Source: Synechococcales cyanobacterium C42_A2020_086 (lineage in GTDB: Bacteria; Cyanobacteriota; Cyanobacteriia; Elainellales; Elainellaceae). Taken from it: 64,000 nucleotides of DNA. The notes beneath the pieces were generated by a model, which searched no databases, had not been told where the DNA came from, and was given only the letters and a program-made list of their open reading frames with translations. The stretch's first letter is position 1, and each line of letters opens with the position of its first letter. Below, in pieces: positions 1 through 9,492 of the stretch. Location of the stretch: NCBI GenBank assembly GCA_015272325.1, contig JACYLU010000015.1:310001-374000 (forward strand), read 5' to 3'. Both the position numbers and the translations under genes were made by a program.

Positions 1-55
1 CGGTGTAGTATCTAAGATCCTGCAGTAATCCACTGGCTATTTGCAGATGAGAGGT

Positions 56-83
56 CAGCAGTCGGCTGTTTGTCTGGCTGCTG
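56..83 (+). other. Stem-loop upstream of rpsJ
   Basis: A ten-pair stem with two G-U wobbles is formed by 56-65 and 74-83 around an eight-base loop. Pyrimidine-rich sequence follows rather than a clean T-run. It may belong to the 3' end of the preceding transcript (tufA is expected upstream from known cyanobacterial gene order) or to the rpsJ leader. The role is not established. Confidence 0.35.
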
Positions 84-110
84 CTTCTCTTCGCTCCGCT
101 GCCCCCACTT

Positions 111-132
111 GTCTGGACTCAAACAGACTTTT
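111..132 (+). terminator. Weak terminator-like hairpin
   Basis: GTCTG (111-115) pairs with CAGAC (124-128) and is followed directly by four T. Five base pairs is short, so this is only a candidate end for the transcript coming from the left edge of the window. Confidence 0.3.
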
Positions 133-281
133 CCCCTAAAGAAAAGTAGAATAGGAAGGCGACTTTGATGGTGAGCTTCTAAATTTGCTCAAGCACTGTA
201 CGCTAACCTCTACATTTGCATTGACTGAACCTAGACAACTCATAGGCATAGGCAATTCACAACAGGTAAATCAAGTATCCA

Positions 282-599
282 ATGGCAACTATCCAGCAAC
301 AAAAGATTCGGATTCGACTCAAAGCATTTGACCGTCGCTTACTCGACACCTCCTGCGAGAAGATTGTAGATACTGCGAATCGCACCAACGCGACGGCTAT
401 CGGTCCAATTCCTCTACCGACCAAGCGCCGCATTTACTGCGTGCTGCGTTCTCCTCATGTGGATAAGGACTCGCGGGAGCACTTCGAAACTCGTACCCAC
501 CGTCGTATAATTGATATCTATCAACCTTCCTCGAAAACGATCGATGCTTTGATGAAGCTGGATTTGCCGGCAGGTGTCGATATCGAGGTAAAGCTGTGA
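282..599 (+). CDS. rpsJ: 30S ribosomal protein S10
   Basis: S10 of the small-subunit head, also the NusE transcription antitermination factor. The 105-residue product has the usual S10 length and the family hallmarks: IRIRLKAFD near the N terminus, the GPIPLPT loop, and [13 protein letters not shown]. In cyanobacteria rpsJ closes the str operon after tufA instead of opening the S10 operon. That fits here, because rplC and the rest of the S10 cluster start some 38 kb away. The ATG at 282 has only a weak Shine-Dalgarno match. A hairpin with a T-run downstream (652-681) ends the transcript. Identification is certain; the tufA neighbour is inferred from known gene order. Confidence 0.97.
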   Translation: MATIQQQKIRIRLKAFDRRLLDTSCEKIVDTANRTNATAIGPIPLPTKRRIYCVLRSPHVDKDSREHFETRTHRRIIDIYQPSSKTIDALMKLDLPAGVDIEVKL

Positions 600-651
600 T
601 AAATTCGCGGTCAAGCCGCTAAGAGTTGCTTAACAATGCGATAGACTGAGG

Positions 652-681
652 GTAGCGTTACACTTGTTTACGCTACTTTTT
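652..681 (+). terminator. Rho-independent terminator after rpsJ
   Basis: GTAGCGT (652-658) pairs with ACGCTAC (670-676) around an eleven-base loop and is followed by five T at 677-681. It lies 53 bases after the rpsJ stop codon and before the next gene, where the str operon transcript should end. Confidence 0.75.
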
Positions 682-736
682 CAATTTTAAGCTGTTGTTT
701 AATCTGTTCAGTCCCTTGCAGGGCTTGTGACTGTCA

Positions 737-1378
737 ATGGCATTTTCCTCATCCGTTGCTGTTCGTGAACTTCCTCTGTTTCCGCTGCCCGAACTGGTGC
801 TCTTTCCGGGAGCACCTCTGCCGCTTCACATCTTTGAGTTTCGCTACCGGATCATGATGAACACTATCCTCCAGAGCGATCGCCGCTTTGGCATCCTAAT
901 GGTGGATCCGGCGGAAGGTAAGGTGGCCAGTGTCGGCTGTTGTGCTGAGGTGATCTACCATGAGCGTACCTCTGACGACCGCATGTACATCAAGACCCTG
1001 GGGCAACAGCGGTTCCGGGTGCTAGAGTATGTCCGTGAAAAACCCTACTACGTGGGTTTGGTGGAGTGGTTAGAAGACCACCCTACAGATCAAGATTTAC
1101 GAGGAATAGCTTCTAATGTCGATCAGCTCCTACGTGATGTTGTACGGCTGTCGGCAAAATTAACAGGTCAGGATATTGAATTGCCCGATGACATTCCCGA
1201 CCTGCCCATTGAGCTTTCGTACTGGGTGGCTGGCAAGCTACAGGGAGTAGCCCGCGAGCAACAACTCTTGTTGGAGCTGCAGGATACGGCAGCCCGTTTA
1301 GAGCGCGAAGCAGAAATTCTGACTTCGACACGCAATCATTTAGCTGCTCGAACGGCTCTCAAGGATGCCTTTGACTAG
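737..1378 (+). CDS. LON peptidase substrate-binding domain protein
   Basis: A 213-residue protein made of the Lon N-terminal (PUA-like) substrate-binding domain followed by a helical tail. The start region has the family signature LPLFPLPELVLFPGAPLPLHIFE, seen as LPLFPLPE and PLHIFEFRYR around residues 12-38. There is no AAA ATPase module and no Ser-Lys protease domain, so it cannot be a complete Lon protease. Stand-alone proteins of this type are widespread in cyanobacteria and plants, where they may act as adaptors or chaperone-like factors. The specific function is unknown. The spacer to the convergent pheA is about 100 bases with no obvious terminator. Confidence 0.9.
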   Translation: MAFSSSVAVRELPLFPLPELVLFPGAPLPLHIFEFRYRIMMNTILQSDRRFGILMVDPAEGKVASVGCCAEVIYHERTSDDRMYIKTLGQQRFRVLEYVREKPYYVGLVEWLEDHPTDQDLRGIASNVDQLLRDVVRLSAKLTGQDIELPDDIPDLPIELSYWVAGKLQGVAREQQLLLELQDTAARLEREAEILTSTRNHLAARTALKDAFD

Positions 1379-1480
1379 AAGACGAGAACATGGAGTGCTT
1401 TAGCGGCAATGGAGCCTATTTAGCCTCAATCATTTTCAAGCATCTAGCAGGTGTTGGCTCGACTTGAATAGGATTGTGCC

Positions 1481-2326
1481 CTACGTATCTACCCGAAGAA
1501 TGTCGTAGCTGCCAAACACTTTCAGTGTTTCTGTACATGGCTCCAAGGCCACCATCACCTCTTGAGTGACAGACGAGTCTAGATTGGCTTCAATGTCGAT
1601 GAAGAAAAGGTACTCGCCCAGCGAACGCTTCGTAGGACGAGATTCAATCCGACTCATATTGATGCCTCGCTCAGCAAAAACTTGCAGTGGCTTCATTAAG
1701 GCTCCTGGTACATTAGCAGGTAAACTAAATGCCAGTGAGGTGTGAGTTCCCCTTCGCGAGGGCGATAGACCAAGCATCCAAAATCGGGTGCAGTTATCGG
1801 GATGATCATTAATCGGGTAAAACAGAATCGGTAAGTGGTAGAGTTCTGCCGCTCGCGATGAGGAGATGGCAGCGCTAGATGGCTCCGCGTCGAGGTGTTG
1901 CAGTGCCTCGGTTGTCGAGTTGGTTGGTACCAATTGAACACTAGGCAAATGTTGCTCTAGCCACCCCTGACATTGTGCCAATGCCTGGGGATGGGAATAA
2001 ACGGTTTGAATTGCTGCTAAATCGGGCGCTCGAGATAGCAAAGCATGGGCAATAGGTAAGACAAGAGCCTGCTGAATTTGCAGCGCATCAAGTTGCCAAA
2101 GAGTATCTAATGTAACTGTCACGCTGCCTTCGATTGAATTTTCAACTGGAACGACGGCAAGCTGGCTGAGTCCTGTGGCGACCGCTCGCAAGGTTTGAAT
2201 AATGCTAGGGCAGGGCACAAGGGTTGCCTGTTGTCCTGTAGTTCGCTGCAGCCAGCGAGCGCAAGCTATTGCTGCACTCTCAGCGTAGGTTCCTGATGGT
2301 CCAAGATGGGCGATAGATACGGTCAT
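1481..2326 (-). CDS. pheA: Prephenate dehydratase
   Basis: Converts prephenate to phenylpyruvate, the committed step to phenylalanine. This is a monofunctional enzyme of 281 residues: a catalytic dehydratase domain starts with GPSGTY (9-14) and carries the essential Thr-Arg-Phe motif (180-182). A C-terminal ACT domain with the GAL (209-211) and ESRP (228-231) motifs binds phenylalanine for feedback control. There is no chorismate mutase domain, as usual in cyanobacteria. It faces the Lon-domain gene and is divergent from the DUF1997 gene. The shikimate-pathway gene aroQ lies about 29 kb away in this window. Confidence 0.95.
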   Translation of the reverse strand: MTVSIAHLGPSGTYAESAAIACARWLQRTTGQQATLVPCPSIIQTLRAVATGLSQLAVVPVENSIEGSVTVTLDTLWQLDALQIQQALVLPIAHALLSRAPDLAAIQTVYSHPQALAQCQGWLEQHLPSVQLVPTNSTTEALQHLDAEPSSAAISSSRAAELYHLPILFYPINDHPDNCTRFWMLGLSPSRRGTHTSLAFSLPANVPGALMKPLQVFAERGINMSRIESRPTKRSLGEYLFFIDIEANLDSSVTQEVMVALEPCTETLKVFGSYDILRVDT

Positions 2327-2596
2327 AGTTCAAGCATACGAGGAAGAGGCAGTGCAGTTGCAATTAAGACCCAAAATCGGTAGGCCATTCAATTACTAGT
2401 AGCTTAGAAATCGTTGGCGGAGTTTATGTAAATTTACAGATTCCTTGCAACGTTAGATGAAGCTTGTTTCCAAACGGCGACCGTAAACGCCTATACTCTC
2501 TTACAACTTAGGGAAGTCAAGGTTATCCTCCCGGAAAAACTGTAAAATTTAATTAAGTATTAGCGAGCAGAGTGCTTTCATCCTCTCATTTTTTCT

Positions 2597-3196
2597 ATGC
2601 AAGTTTGCTTCTTTGCTTCTCAGTCGGTAGAGCTTGCCGTATCCCAACAGCCGATTCCGATCCAGCACTACCTGCGGCAGCCGCAGCGGTTGATCAAAGC
2701 ATTGGTAGAACCCAGCCGAGTTGAACCATTAAGCGAAGAGCATTTTCGGTTGAAGATGCGCCCATTAAATTTTGTCAGCTTGACGGTTCAGCCGACAGTC
2801 GATATGCGAGTTTGGGCAGAGCCAACGGGCGTTATCCACTTGCGCTCAGTGGGATGCGAAATTCGAGGGGTTGAGTACATTAACCAGCGATTTCATCTTG
2901 ATTTAGTTGGACAGTTGAGTCCGCAACAGATTACAGGACAGACCTATCTGCAAGGTCAAGCTAATCTGCGCGTTCAGGTTGCGTTACCGCCGCCGCTTTG
3001 GTTCACTCCGAAGCCATTGCTAGAAACCGCGGGTAACGGACTCCTCCGGAGTGTGCTGCTCACTATCAAGCAGCGGTTGGTGCACCAGTTGCTTTCAGAT
3101 TACGCCCAGTGGGTCGAGACACAGCTTTCGGTAGCTAATCCAGCCACAATGACGTTCGATGCCGGGTCGCTGTTGCCTTCCAATAGTTCGGTGTAG
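2597..3196 (+). CDS. DUF1997 family protein
   Basis: A 199-residue protein of the DUF1997 family, conserved in cyanobacteria and chloroplast-bearing eukaryotes; its function is unknown. Visible features are an N-terminal block with IQHYLRQPQRL, a core rich in beta strands (MRPLNFVSLTVQP, VIHLRSVGCEIRG), a proline-rich turn LPPPLWFTPKP around residue 134, and a C-terminal amphipathic helix. There is no signal peptide or clear membrane segment. It sits between pheA and rnhB, an order I recall from other cyanobacteria. The gene is convergent with rnhB, and the spacer holds a 13-base tandem duplication. Confidence 0.85.
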   Translation: MQVCFFASQSVELAVSQQPIPIQHYLRQPQRLIKALVEPSRVEPLSEEHFRLKMRPLNFVSLTVQPTVDMRVWAEPTGVIHLRSVGCEIRGVEYINQRFHLDLVGQLSPQQITGQTYLQGQANLRVQVALPPPLWFTPKPLLETAGNGLLRSVLLTIKQRLVHQLLSDYAQWVETQLSVANPATMTFDAGSLLPSNSSV

Positions 3197-3229
3197 AGCC
3201 TGCTGTCTTGAGGCAGTTTAGCTTGGTCC

Positions 3230-3255
3230 AGCTTACAGACTTAGCTTACAGACTT
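3230..3255. repeat. Perfect 13-nt tandem duplication
   Basis: AGCTTACAGACTT occurs twice back to back (3230-3242, 3243-3255), followed by a partial third copy. It lies in the spacer between the converging DUF1997 gene and rnhB. Confidence 0.95.
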
Positions 3256-3266
3256 ACAGATTAGTT

Positions 3267-3944
3267 TCATGAACATTCATGAATAGACGGCAAACGACAG
3301 GGGCTGAAGGATAGCCGGTGCTGGCGGCAAACTCCCAACTGCCGAATAGCTTGCCGATGCTTAGGAGTCCCATAGCCTTTATTGGTGGCCAGATCATAGC
3401 CGGGGTACTTCATTGATAAGCGGACTAATAAGCGATCTCGCCATACCTTGGCGACGATGCTAGCCGCGGCAATAACCACGCAGTGCTGGTCGCCCTGCAC
3501 GATTGTTTGCTGTGGAATCCGCAGATGAGGTACGGGCTGGTTGCCATCAATCAAGCAGAGTTTGGGCTGAGGGGACAACCGAGCAATAGCTCGCTGCATG
3601 GCTAACAAGGAAGCCTGCAAAATATTCAGTCGATCAATTTCTCGAGCCGAAGCCATGCCGATCTTGCAATCAACAGCCCGCTCCTGAATCGTCATTGCAA
3701 ATTGCTGACGTTGTTGAGGAGAGAGTTGCTTACTGTCGGTGACCCCTGCAGCGCTCAGCTCAGCAGCCACTTCAGGCGACAGAATGACGGCAGCAGCCAC
3801 CACAGGACCGAATAATGCCCCTCGACCCACTTCATCTACTCCGGCGACTCCTTCCCAGTTCTGAAGAGCATCCCTGGAACCGGAAATAGAGTGCAAGTCG
3901 TGCTGCTGCCTCAACGAAACTGAACTGATCGGATCAGCCGACAT
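3267..3944 (-). CDS. rnhB: Ribonuclease HII
   Basis: Degrades RNA in RNA-DNA hybrids and removes single ribonucleotides misincorporated in DNA. The 225-residue product shows the RNase HII active-site signature GVDEVGRG (first acidic pair Asp-Glu near residue 37), a second Asp in CLIDGN, and the downstream AAASIVAKVWRD block with the last catalytic Asp. It lies directly behind rne on the same strand and overlaps its end by 11 bases, so the two are almost certainly co-transcribed and translationally coupled. An unusually long N-terminal lead of about 30 residues precedes the core; a later start is possible. Confidence 0.95.
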   Translation of the reverse strand: MSADPISSVSLRQQHDLHSISGSRDALQNWEGVAGVDEVGRGALFGPVVAAAVILSPEVAAELSAAGVTDSKQLSPQQRQQFAMTIQERAVDCKIGMASAREIDRLNILQASLLAMQRAIARLSPQPKLCLIDGNQPVPHLRIPQQTIVQGDQHCVVIAAASIVAKVWRDRLLVRLSMKYPGYDLATNKGYGTPKHRQAIRQLGVCRQHRLSFSPCRLPSIHECS

Positions 3945-6000
3945 CGCTGTTGGAGTGGCTCTCAGATAAGGTGGAGGAACGCCGCCGCCGTCGCCGTCGA
4001 GTTACCTCTACACTACTGCTGTCTTCGAGGGACGCTGGTGCGCGGTCTAAATCGGGAAGGTCATTCAAATTGGGTCCTTCCTGGATCTCTTCCATCAATG
4101 CTGGCTCCAGGGGCGGCATCGCAGAACGCTCCTCAACCGCCTCGGAAGAATCATTGCCAGAATCATTAGCTGCGGTAGCCGTTGACCGAATGGGTGTGGC
4201 TACAGTGGCATCAACGGGACGCGGCGCTTGCCCTGGGGAAGCGATTGAAATAATGGTCGCCTTGGGGTCTTTAATGGGTTCAGTAGCTAGAACCAACGGC
4301 GAGATACCCATCAATGCATAGACTTCTTGCTCTTCTGGAGTCATCTCTACATAAACAGGTTGGGGTGGGTCTGCCGGGGGTTTTTCACGACGAGCCGTTC
4401 GCCCCCGCTCGGGCTTCTCGGCGCGAGGTTCTTTCACGCTACGTTCACCGCGGTTAGGACCGTTGTTAAAAGTAGGTTCTTCTACGACAACGGGTGCTTC
4501 ATCTTCAGCTTCAGCGAGATCAGGTTTGGTTCCTCCCTTCAGCACTGGCTCTCCGACCTTCAATCGGCTGCGGCGACGACGTCGGCTATCGTTGCGGCTC
4601 CGCTCCTGATAGTTCGGGTGGTTCGTGAGATCCAGCTCTTGCAGATCTGGGACAGGCTCTAACTCTAGCTCATCATTGCCTCGCTCCCAGGTTTCTCGCA
4701 GACGTGTGTCTTGGGCAACCGGCATCCGCAGCGCTTCCAGGGGTTCGGGCAGATCGTGATCCGGCTCACCCGGAAGATGAACAAGATGTCCCAATCCACC
4801 GCAGGTGGGGCAGGTTTGGCTAAAGAGTTCGTAGATGTTTTGCCCCTGGCGTTTGCGAGTTAGCTCTACTAAGCCTAGCTCAGACAATTGCGCAATTTGC
4901 GGTCGAGCCTTATCCGCTCGTAAAGCCTTGTTAAACTGCTCTAAAACCTGGAGCTGATCACGACGGGAGTCCATATCAATGAAGTCCACAATAATGACTC
5001 CCGCAATGTTGCGCAAGCGCAGCTGACGAGCAATTTCGGCGGCAGCCTCACAGTTGGTCCAGAGGACAGTTTCCCGAGCAGTAGCGGAGCGAGTGAAGGA
5101 ACCCGAGTTGACGTCAATGACAGTCAGAGCTTCGGTGCGCTCAATGATGATATAGCCACCCGAAGGTAGGTCAACCCGAGGCTTGAGGGCTTCCCGAATC
5201 GCGGCATTGACACGGAAATATTCCAGAATGGGAATTCGATCACGGTGGTGATCAATCAAAACGCCCGGCGGAGTTTTGCCACCGTACCAGTTCATTAAAT
5301 GTTGCTTGACCCGCTTCAAGCCCGTGTGAGAGTCCACAACAATGCGATTCACATCCGCGCTGTAAACGTCGCGCAGCACTCGCTGAATGAAATCATCATC
5401 GCGGTTCAACAGGCTAGGCGGACGAGTTGACATGGCCTCCTGCTGGATGCTTTCCCACTGCCGCTGCAGCGCTTCCAAATCCTCTAGAATGGCTTCTTCC
5501 GCCATGCCTTCGGCCTCTGTCCGCACGAGCAATCCCATCCCTGCGGGTTTGATCAGAATTGCCAAAGCTCGCAGGCGATTGCGTTCAGCTTCACTGCGAA
5601 TCCGGCGAGATAGGTTCACTCCTCGTCCAAACGGCATCAGAACCAGGTAGCGACCGGGAAGGCTGATGTTGCCTGTCAGTCGAGGTCCTTTGTTGCCCGT
5701 TGGTTCTTTCATGATCTGCACCAGCACCTTTTGTTGAGGTGCTAGCAGTTCAGTGATGGAACCCGTTGATTTCTTGAGTCGTAAGGGACCCAAATCGGTA
5801 ACATGGATGAATCCATTGCGTTCGCTATCGCCAATATTGACAAACGCAGCATCAATTCCAGGCAATACATTTTCAACAATTCCAAGGTAAATGTCGCCGA
5901 CTTGATGACTGCCTTTAGCGACAATCAATTCCTGAATCTGATCTTCCGAAAATACCGCAGCAATGCGGTGCTGCTCAGCGATAATAATTTGCTTTGGCAT
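3934..6000 (-). CDS. rne: Ribonuclease E/G
   Basis: Endoribonuclease that starts mRNA decay and processes stable RNAs. The 688-residue cyanobacterial-type enzyme has an N-terminal S1 domain (about 35-120), an RNase E/G catalytic core with metal-binding Asp296 (VIDVNSG) and Asp339 (IIVDF), and the Zn-link CPTC (397-400) used for dimerisation. The rest is a disordered, charged tail rich in Pro, Glu and Arg. The tail ends with a seven-arginine run followed by SS. In cyanobacteria this arginine-rich peptide is known to bind polynucleotide phosphorylase. The gene is first of a pair with rnhB. About 570 bases without a gene precede it, compatible with the long autoregulatory 5' UTR described for cyanobacterial rne. 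Confidence 0.96.
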   Translation of the reverse strand: MPKQIIIAEQHRIAAVFSEDQIQELIVAKGSHQVGDIYLGIVENVLPGIDAAFVNIGDSERNGFIHVTDLGPLRLKKSTGSITELLAPQQKVLVQIMKEPTGNKGPRLTGNISLPGRYLVLMPFGRGVNLSRRIRSEAERNRLRALAILIKPAGMGLLVRTEAEGMAEEAILEDLEALQRQWESIQQEAMSTRPPSLLNRDDDFIQRVLRDVYSADVNRIVVDSHTGLKRVKQHLMNWYGGKTPPGVLIDHHRDRIPILEYFRVNAAIREALKPRVDLPSGGYIIIERTEALTVIDVNSGSFTRSATARETVLWTNCEAAAEIARQLRLRNIAGVIIVDFIDMDSRRDQLQVLEQFNKALRADKARPQIAQLSELGLVELTRKRQGQNIYELFSQTCPTCGGLGHLVHLPGEPDHDLPEPLEALRMPVAQDTRLRETWERGNDELELEPVPDLQELDLTNHPNYQERSRNDSRRRRRSRLKVGEPVLKGGTKPDLAEAEDEAPVVVEEPTFNNGPNRGERSVKEPRAEKPERGRTARREKPPADPPQPVYVEMTPEEQEVYALMGISPLVLATEPIKDPKATIISIASPGQAPRPVDATVATPIRSTATAANDSGNDSSEAVEERSAMPPLEPALMEEIQEGPNLNDLPDLDRAPASLEDSSSVEVTRRRRRRRSSTLSESHSNSDVG

Positions 6001-6571
6001 TCAATTTCCTCAAAAGTTTGTAGCCTTGAAGGCACGACGGTATCTATGCCGCCTACGCTGGTACTCAAAATGTCATCCGTTCGCTCGGTCATAGGGAAAA
6101 GCAATTTGCTGGGTGTCTTGCTTCCGGTGGATGACCCGGTATGACAGCCCTGAATAAAACAAAAATTCCAGCATGTTCAAGATGGCTGGACAGGTTACGA
6201 ATGATTGATGATTGAGTAACAACCAACAACAGAACTTTCCGATAGATACCTTTCTTAGAAGACAGGCACCCAATAATCGAAAGTGAGTTAAAAACTTTGC
6301 AGAAGCAGACCTGGCTTCACCTCTGGTGCCGATTAAACCACTAGCCACCCAAAAGAGACATCAGTCCGCAACGGCTTCTCTTGGAAAGCATTATAGCGCG
6401 GGGAAAGTTTTGCGCCATTGGTATAGTGAACATTTTACGCAAAAAAATGGTGAAGGTTTGATCCTCAAGCTGATTCCAGCGATTTCCGTATGGCAGTCTG
6501 AGAAGCCAATGGACGGCGGCAGACCCTTTATCTACTATCTACATATCTACACAGGTTTTCTACATCTAGCT
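6001..6571. other. Gene-free spacer, probable rne 5' leader
   Basis: Lies upstream of rne and downstream of the radical SAM gene, both on the minus strand. The short reading frames in it look like chance. On the transcribed (minus) strand it contains U-rich stretches, for instance seven T opposite 6441-6447. Two tandem duplications are present: ATGATTG twice at 6201-6214, and TATCTACA in almost three copies at 6529-6551. Known cyanobacterial rne genes have long, U-rich, self-regulating leaders, so such a leader is the likely content. Confidence 0.5.
6529..6551. repeat. 8-nt tandem repeat, nearly three copies
   Basis: TATCTAC (6529-6535), TATCTACA (6536-6543) and TATCTACA (6544-6551) follow each other just downstream of the end of the radical SAM gene. 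Confidence 0.9.
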
Positions 6572-9295
6572 CTAGAGCAGTGACGAGTTCAGAAACAGCC
6601 GTTGCCGATGCACATGGAGGAGCTGTAACTCCTGTTGAGCAACAGCCTCTAGCATCTGCAACATCTGTTCCGGACGAAGCAGCGTGCCATCGTTGCGACA
6701 GCTGCCCCGATAGCGGAGAATGACTGCCGAGTGATCGTGGATAGCTTCAACTAGGGAACGGGGTAGCTGCTCCGCTTGCTCTAAGTCAACGACGCTCAAG
6801 TCAAATAGCCGCTGTCGCAGGTTTACCTGCTGCACCTTACCTGACTTCGTTTTTTGCTCAACGAGCATTTGCTCCATAGCTAGAACGGCAGTCACCCAGT
6901 TCTGCCAGTCAGATGGAGCTGTCGCAGACTGTGCCTGATCATGAGCTAAACCCACAGCAATCCAGTACTCAGCCTGCTCCAGAAGCTGCGTAGCTGAAGG
7001 AGAATTGGGAGCAATCGCTGCCACATCATAGAGCGGAATATCTGCCGGCAACTGAGCAGCTAGTTTGCTCCGGAACACTTCAACATCCATGACCTGAGTC
7101 AGATCGAAATCTGCAATTTCTCCGGCACTGGTAGCTCCTAAGGAAAGGGCATTTGCCAAGGAAATCCGAGGACCTGGATGGAAGCCACCCGTAAAGGCAA
7201 TTGGAATGGCAGCTCGTCGAATAGCGCGATCAAATAAACGCACCAAATCGAGATGACTCACCAGTGCCATATCACCCTGTTTCCCAAACCAGACTCGCAG
7301 GCGTTGCGCTCGCTCTTGATTGGGTACAAACTGACCCACAAATTGCGGGATAGGTGGTGGCGGCACCACTACATTGTGCCCAAAGTCGGTGCCACAGACG
7401 CCGCAATGGGAACAGCCTTCAAAGGAGCAGTCGGGAACTGTGGCCGCGTCCAACGCTCGCTGCAGATCGGTCTTCAACCAAGACTTATCGATGCCGGTAT
7501 CCAGATGGTCCCACGGCAGCGGCGCATCCAGCAGAGATGAGGAGTTGACCGCTGCTTCCCGAACCGATCCGGTCCATTCAGTTTGCCCAGGGATGTCTGT
7601 CGGTTGAAACAGATTCCACTCGCCTTTTTCGATCTGGCGATACTTCCAGGTGAGACCGGCATCGTCAATGGCTTGGGTCCAAGCGGCGAAGGCGCGATCG
7701 AGACTTTCCCACCAGGCATCCATTCCGGCACCGAGTTGCCACGCTCGTTGAATTACGGCGGCTAGGCGCCGATCGCCTCGTCCCAAAAAATCCTCCATCG
7801 CCGAAATCCGAACATCCGTGAAATTGGCTTTGAGGCCGCGAATGGTTCGAAACTCCTGACGCAGCAGCTCTTGCTTACGCTCAAACTCAGCGGTAGAAAC
7901 TGAGTGCCATTGGAACGGTGTATGGGGCTTGGGGGTAAAGTTGGAAATCGTGACATTGAAGCCGATTCGCCGTCTGCCTTTGGCGCTGCATTCTTGTTGC
8001 AGCCAACGCAACGTTTCAGCAATGCCGATGACATCGACATCGGTTTCACCCGGCAGCCCAATCATAAAGTAAAGCTTGACCCGGTCCCAGCCTTGTTCGT
8101 AGGCAGTTTTGACCCCCCGTAGCAGCTCTTCGTTGGTCAATCCCTTGTTGATGATGTCTCGCAGCCGCTGAGTGCCTGCCTCGGGTGCAAAGGTGAGGCT
8201 AGATTGCCGCGTACCCCCTACAATGTGGGCAATATTCTCATCAAAACGATCGACTCGTTGACTGGGTAACGAAAGCGAGATGTTTTCGCCGCGCAGTCGA
8301 TTTTTAATTTCAACGCCTACGGCCGGCAGCGCTAGATAGTCTGAACAGCTTAGAGACAGCAGCGAGAACTCGTTGTAACCGGTCACCCGCATCCCTTGCT
8401 CGATTGCGTCAATCACCTGTTGCGGTTCTACATCTCGTGCCGGGCGAGTCAGCATTCCTGGCTGGCAGAAGCGGCACCCCCGGGTACAGCCACGACGAAT
8501 TTCAACGGTCAATCGGTCGTGAACCGTCTCCACAAAAGGAACTAGACCAATCGAGTACGCCGGAATTGGAGTGGCAACGCGGCGGAGAATTCGCTCTGGC
8601 ACCTCTGGGCGATTAGGATGTACCGAGCCATCAGCCGCCATGTCATAGAACTGCGGCACATAAACTCCGGGCACCTGAGCTAAATCGAGCAGCAGAGCCT
8701 CACGGGTCAGTCCTGCTACCTTCCCTTCCTCAAGGATTAAGCCAATTTCGGGCAACAGTTCCTCGCCATCACCGAGCGCAATGAAGTCAAAAAAGTCGGC
8801 GTAGGGTTCCGGGTTTGACGTGGCCGTTTGCCCGCCGGCAAAGATCAGGGGATAGCTGCCTTGCTCTACATTCCATACCCCAGAGGCTTGCCGCTCACGC
8901 CAAGTCAGTGGAATCCTAGCCAGATCTAACATCTCCAAAATGTTAGTGGCACCCAATTCATAGCTGAGGCTGAATCCCAGCACATCAAAGTCAGACAGAG
9001 CACGCCGAGCTTCAACGGCAAACAGAGGAGTTTGAGTGGCTCTCAGTTTGGCGGCAAGGTCAGGCGCAGGCAAATAGGCACGGTCGCAAAGCTGACGCGG
9101 TTGGGCATTGAGGATGCTGTACAAAATGATGTGTCCTAAATTGGATGCACCTACCTCATAGACTTCAGGATAGGTAAGCACCCAGCGAACGGCTGCCGCA
9201 TCCCAAGGCTTATGCACAGCTCCTAGCTCGTTACCTAAGTAACGGGCGGGGCGGGAGATATCGGGGGTGAGTAATTGTTCAACCGTAGCTACCAC
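6572..9295 (-). CDS. TIGR03960-type radical SAM protein fused to a TIGR03936/DUF2344 domain
   Basis: A 907-residue protein. The N-terminal half resembles B12-binding radical SAM enzymes: it carries the [4Fe-4S]/SAM motif CxxxCxxC (Cys270, Cys274, Cys277, in RRGCTRGCRFC) and, further on, GLPGETD. Near residue 630-645 is a second Cys cluster (C-x4-C-x2-C-x2-C). From about residue 660 follows the TIGR03936/DUF2344 domain (begins LRVWFGKQGDMALVSHLD). This fusion is standard in cyanobacteria, while other bacteria often have the parts separate. The reaction is unknown. Fused or adjacent versions often neighbour rne, as here, which suggests a link to RNA or ribosome modification; that is inference. 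Confidence 0.9.
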   Translation of the reverse strand: MVATVEQLLTPDISRPARYLGNELGAVHKPWDAAAVRWVLTYPEVYEVGASNLGHIILYSILNAQPRQLCDRAYLPAPDLAAKLRATQTPLFAVEARRALSDFDVLGFSLSYELGATNILEMLDLARIPLTWRERQASGVWNVEQGSYPLIFAGGQTATSNPEPYADFFDFIALGDGEELLPEIGLILEEGKVAGLTREALLLDLAQVPGVYVPQFYDMAADGSVHPNRPEVPERILRRVATPIPAYSIGLVPFVETVHDRLTVEIRRGCTRGCRFCQPGMLTRPARDVEPQQVIDAIEQGMRVTGYNEFSLLSLSCSDYLALPAVGVEIKNRLRGENISLSLPSQRVDRFDENIAHIVGGTRQSSLTFAPEAGTQRLRDIINKGLTNEELLRGVKTAYEQGWDRVKLYFMIGLPGETDVDVIGIAETLRWLQQECSAKGRRRIGFNVTISNFTPKPHTPFQWHSVSTAEFERKQELLRQEFRTIRGLKANFTDVRISAMEDFLGRGDRRLAAVIQRAWQLGAGMDAWWESLDRAFAAWTQAIDDAGLTWKYRQIEKGEWNLFQPTDIPGQTEWTGSVREAAVNSSSLLDAPLPWDHLDTGIDKSWLKTDLQRALDAATVPDCSFEGCSHCGVCGTDFGHNVVVPPPPIPQFVGQFVPNQERAQRLRVWFGKQGDMALVSHLDLVRLFDRAIRRAAIPIAFTGGFHPGPRISLANALSLGATSAGEIADFDLTQVMDVEVFRSKLAAQLPADIPLYDVAAIAPNSPSATQLLEQAEYWIAVGLAHDQAQSATAPSDWQNWVTAVLAMEQMLVEQKTKSGKVQQVNLRQRLFDLSVVDLEQAEQLPRSLVEAIHDHSAVILRYRGSCRNDGTLLRPEQMLQMLEAVAQQELQLLHVHRQRLFLNSSLL

Positions 9296-9492
9296 AGGAC
9301 TCCAGGAATTCCAGCGTGAAGGTTCCTTAGTCCACTATACCGAAAGCCTCGTTGCCTGGGCTTTCTTCCGGGTTAGTCGGGAAAGGTGGCAGCAAGAGGA
9401 ATGCCCTGAGCGTGGGAACTAACGGTTAGCTCAAGGCACTTATCCACTGATATCGCGCTTATCGCTGCCCATCCAGAGAGCGTGTAGTCAGC

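Noticed and set aside
6326-6583. 85-codon plus-strand open frame in the rne leader
   Set aside because: Covers the tandem repeat at 6529 and the 3' end of the radical SAM gene; no protein-like pattern.
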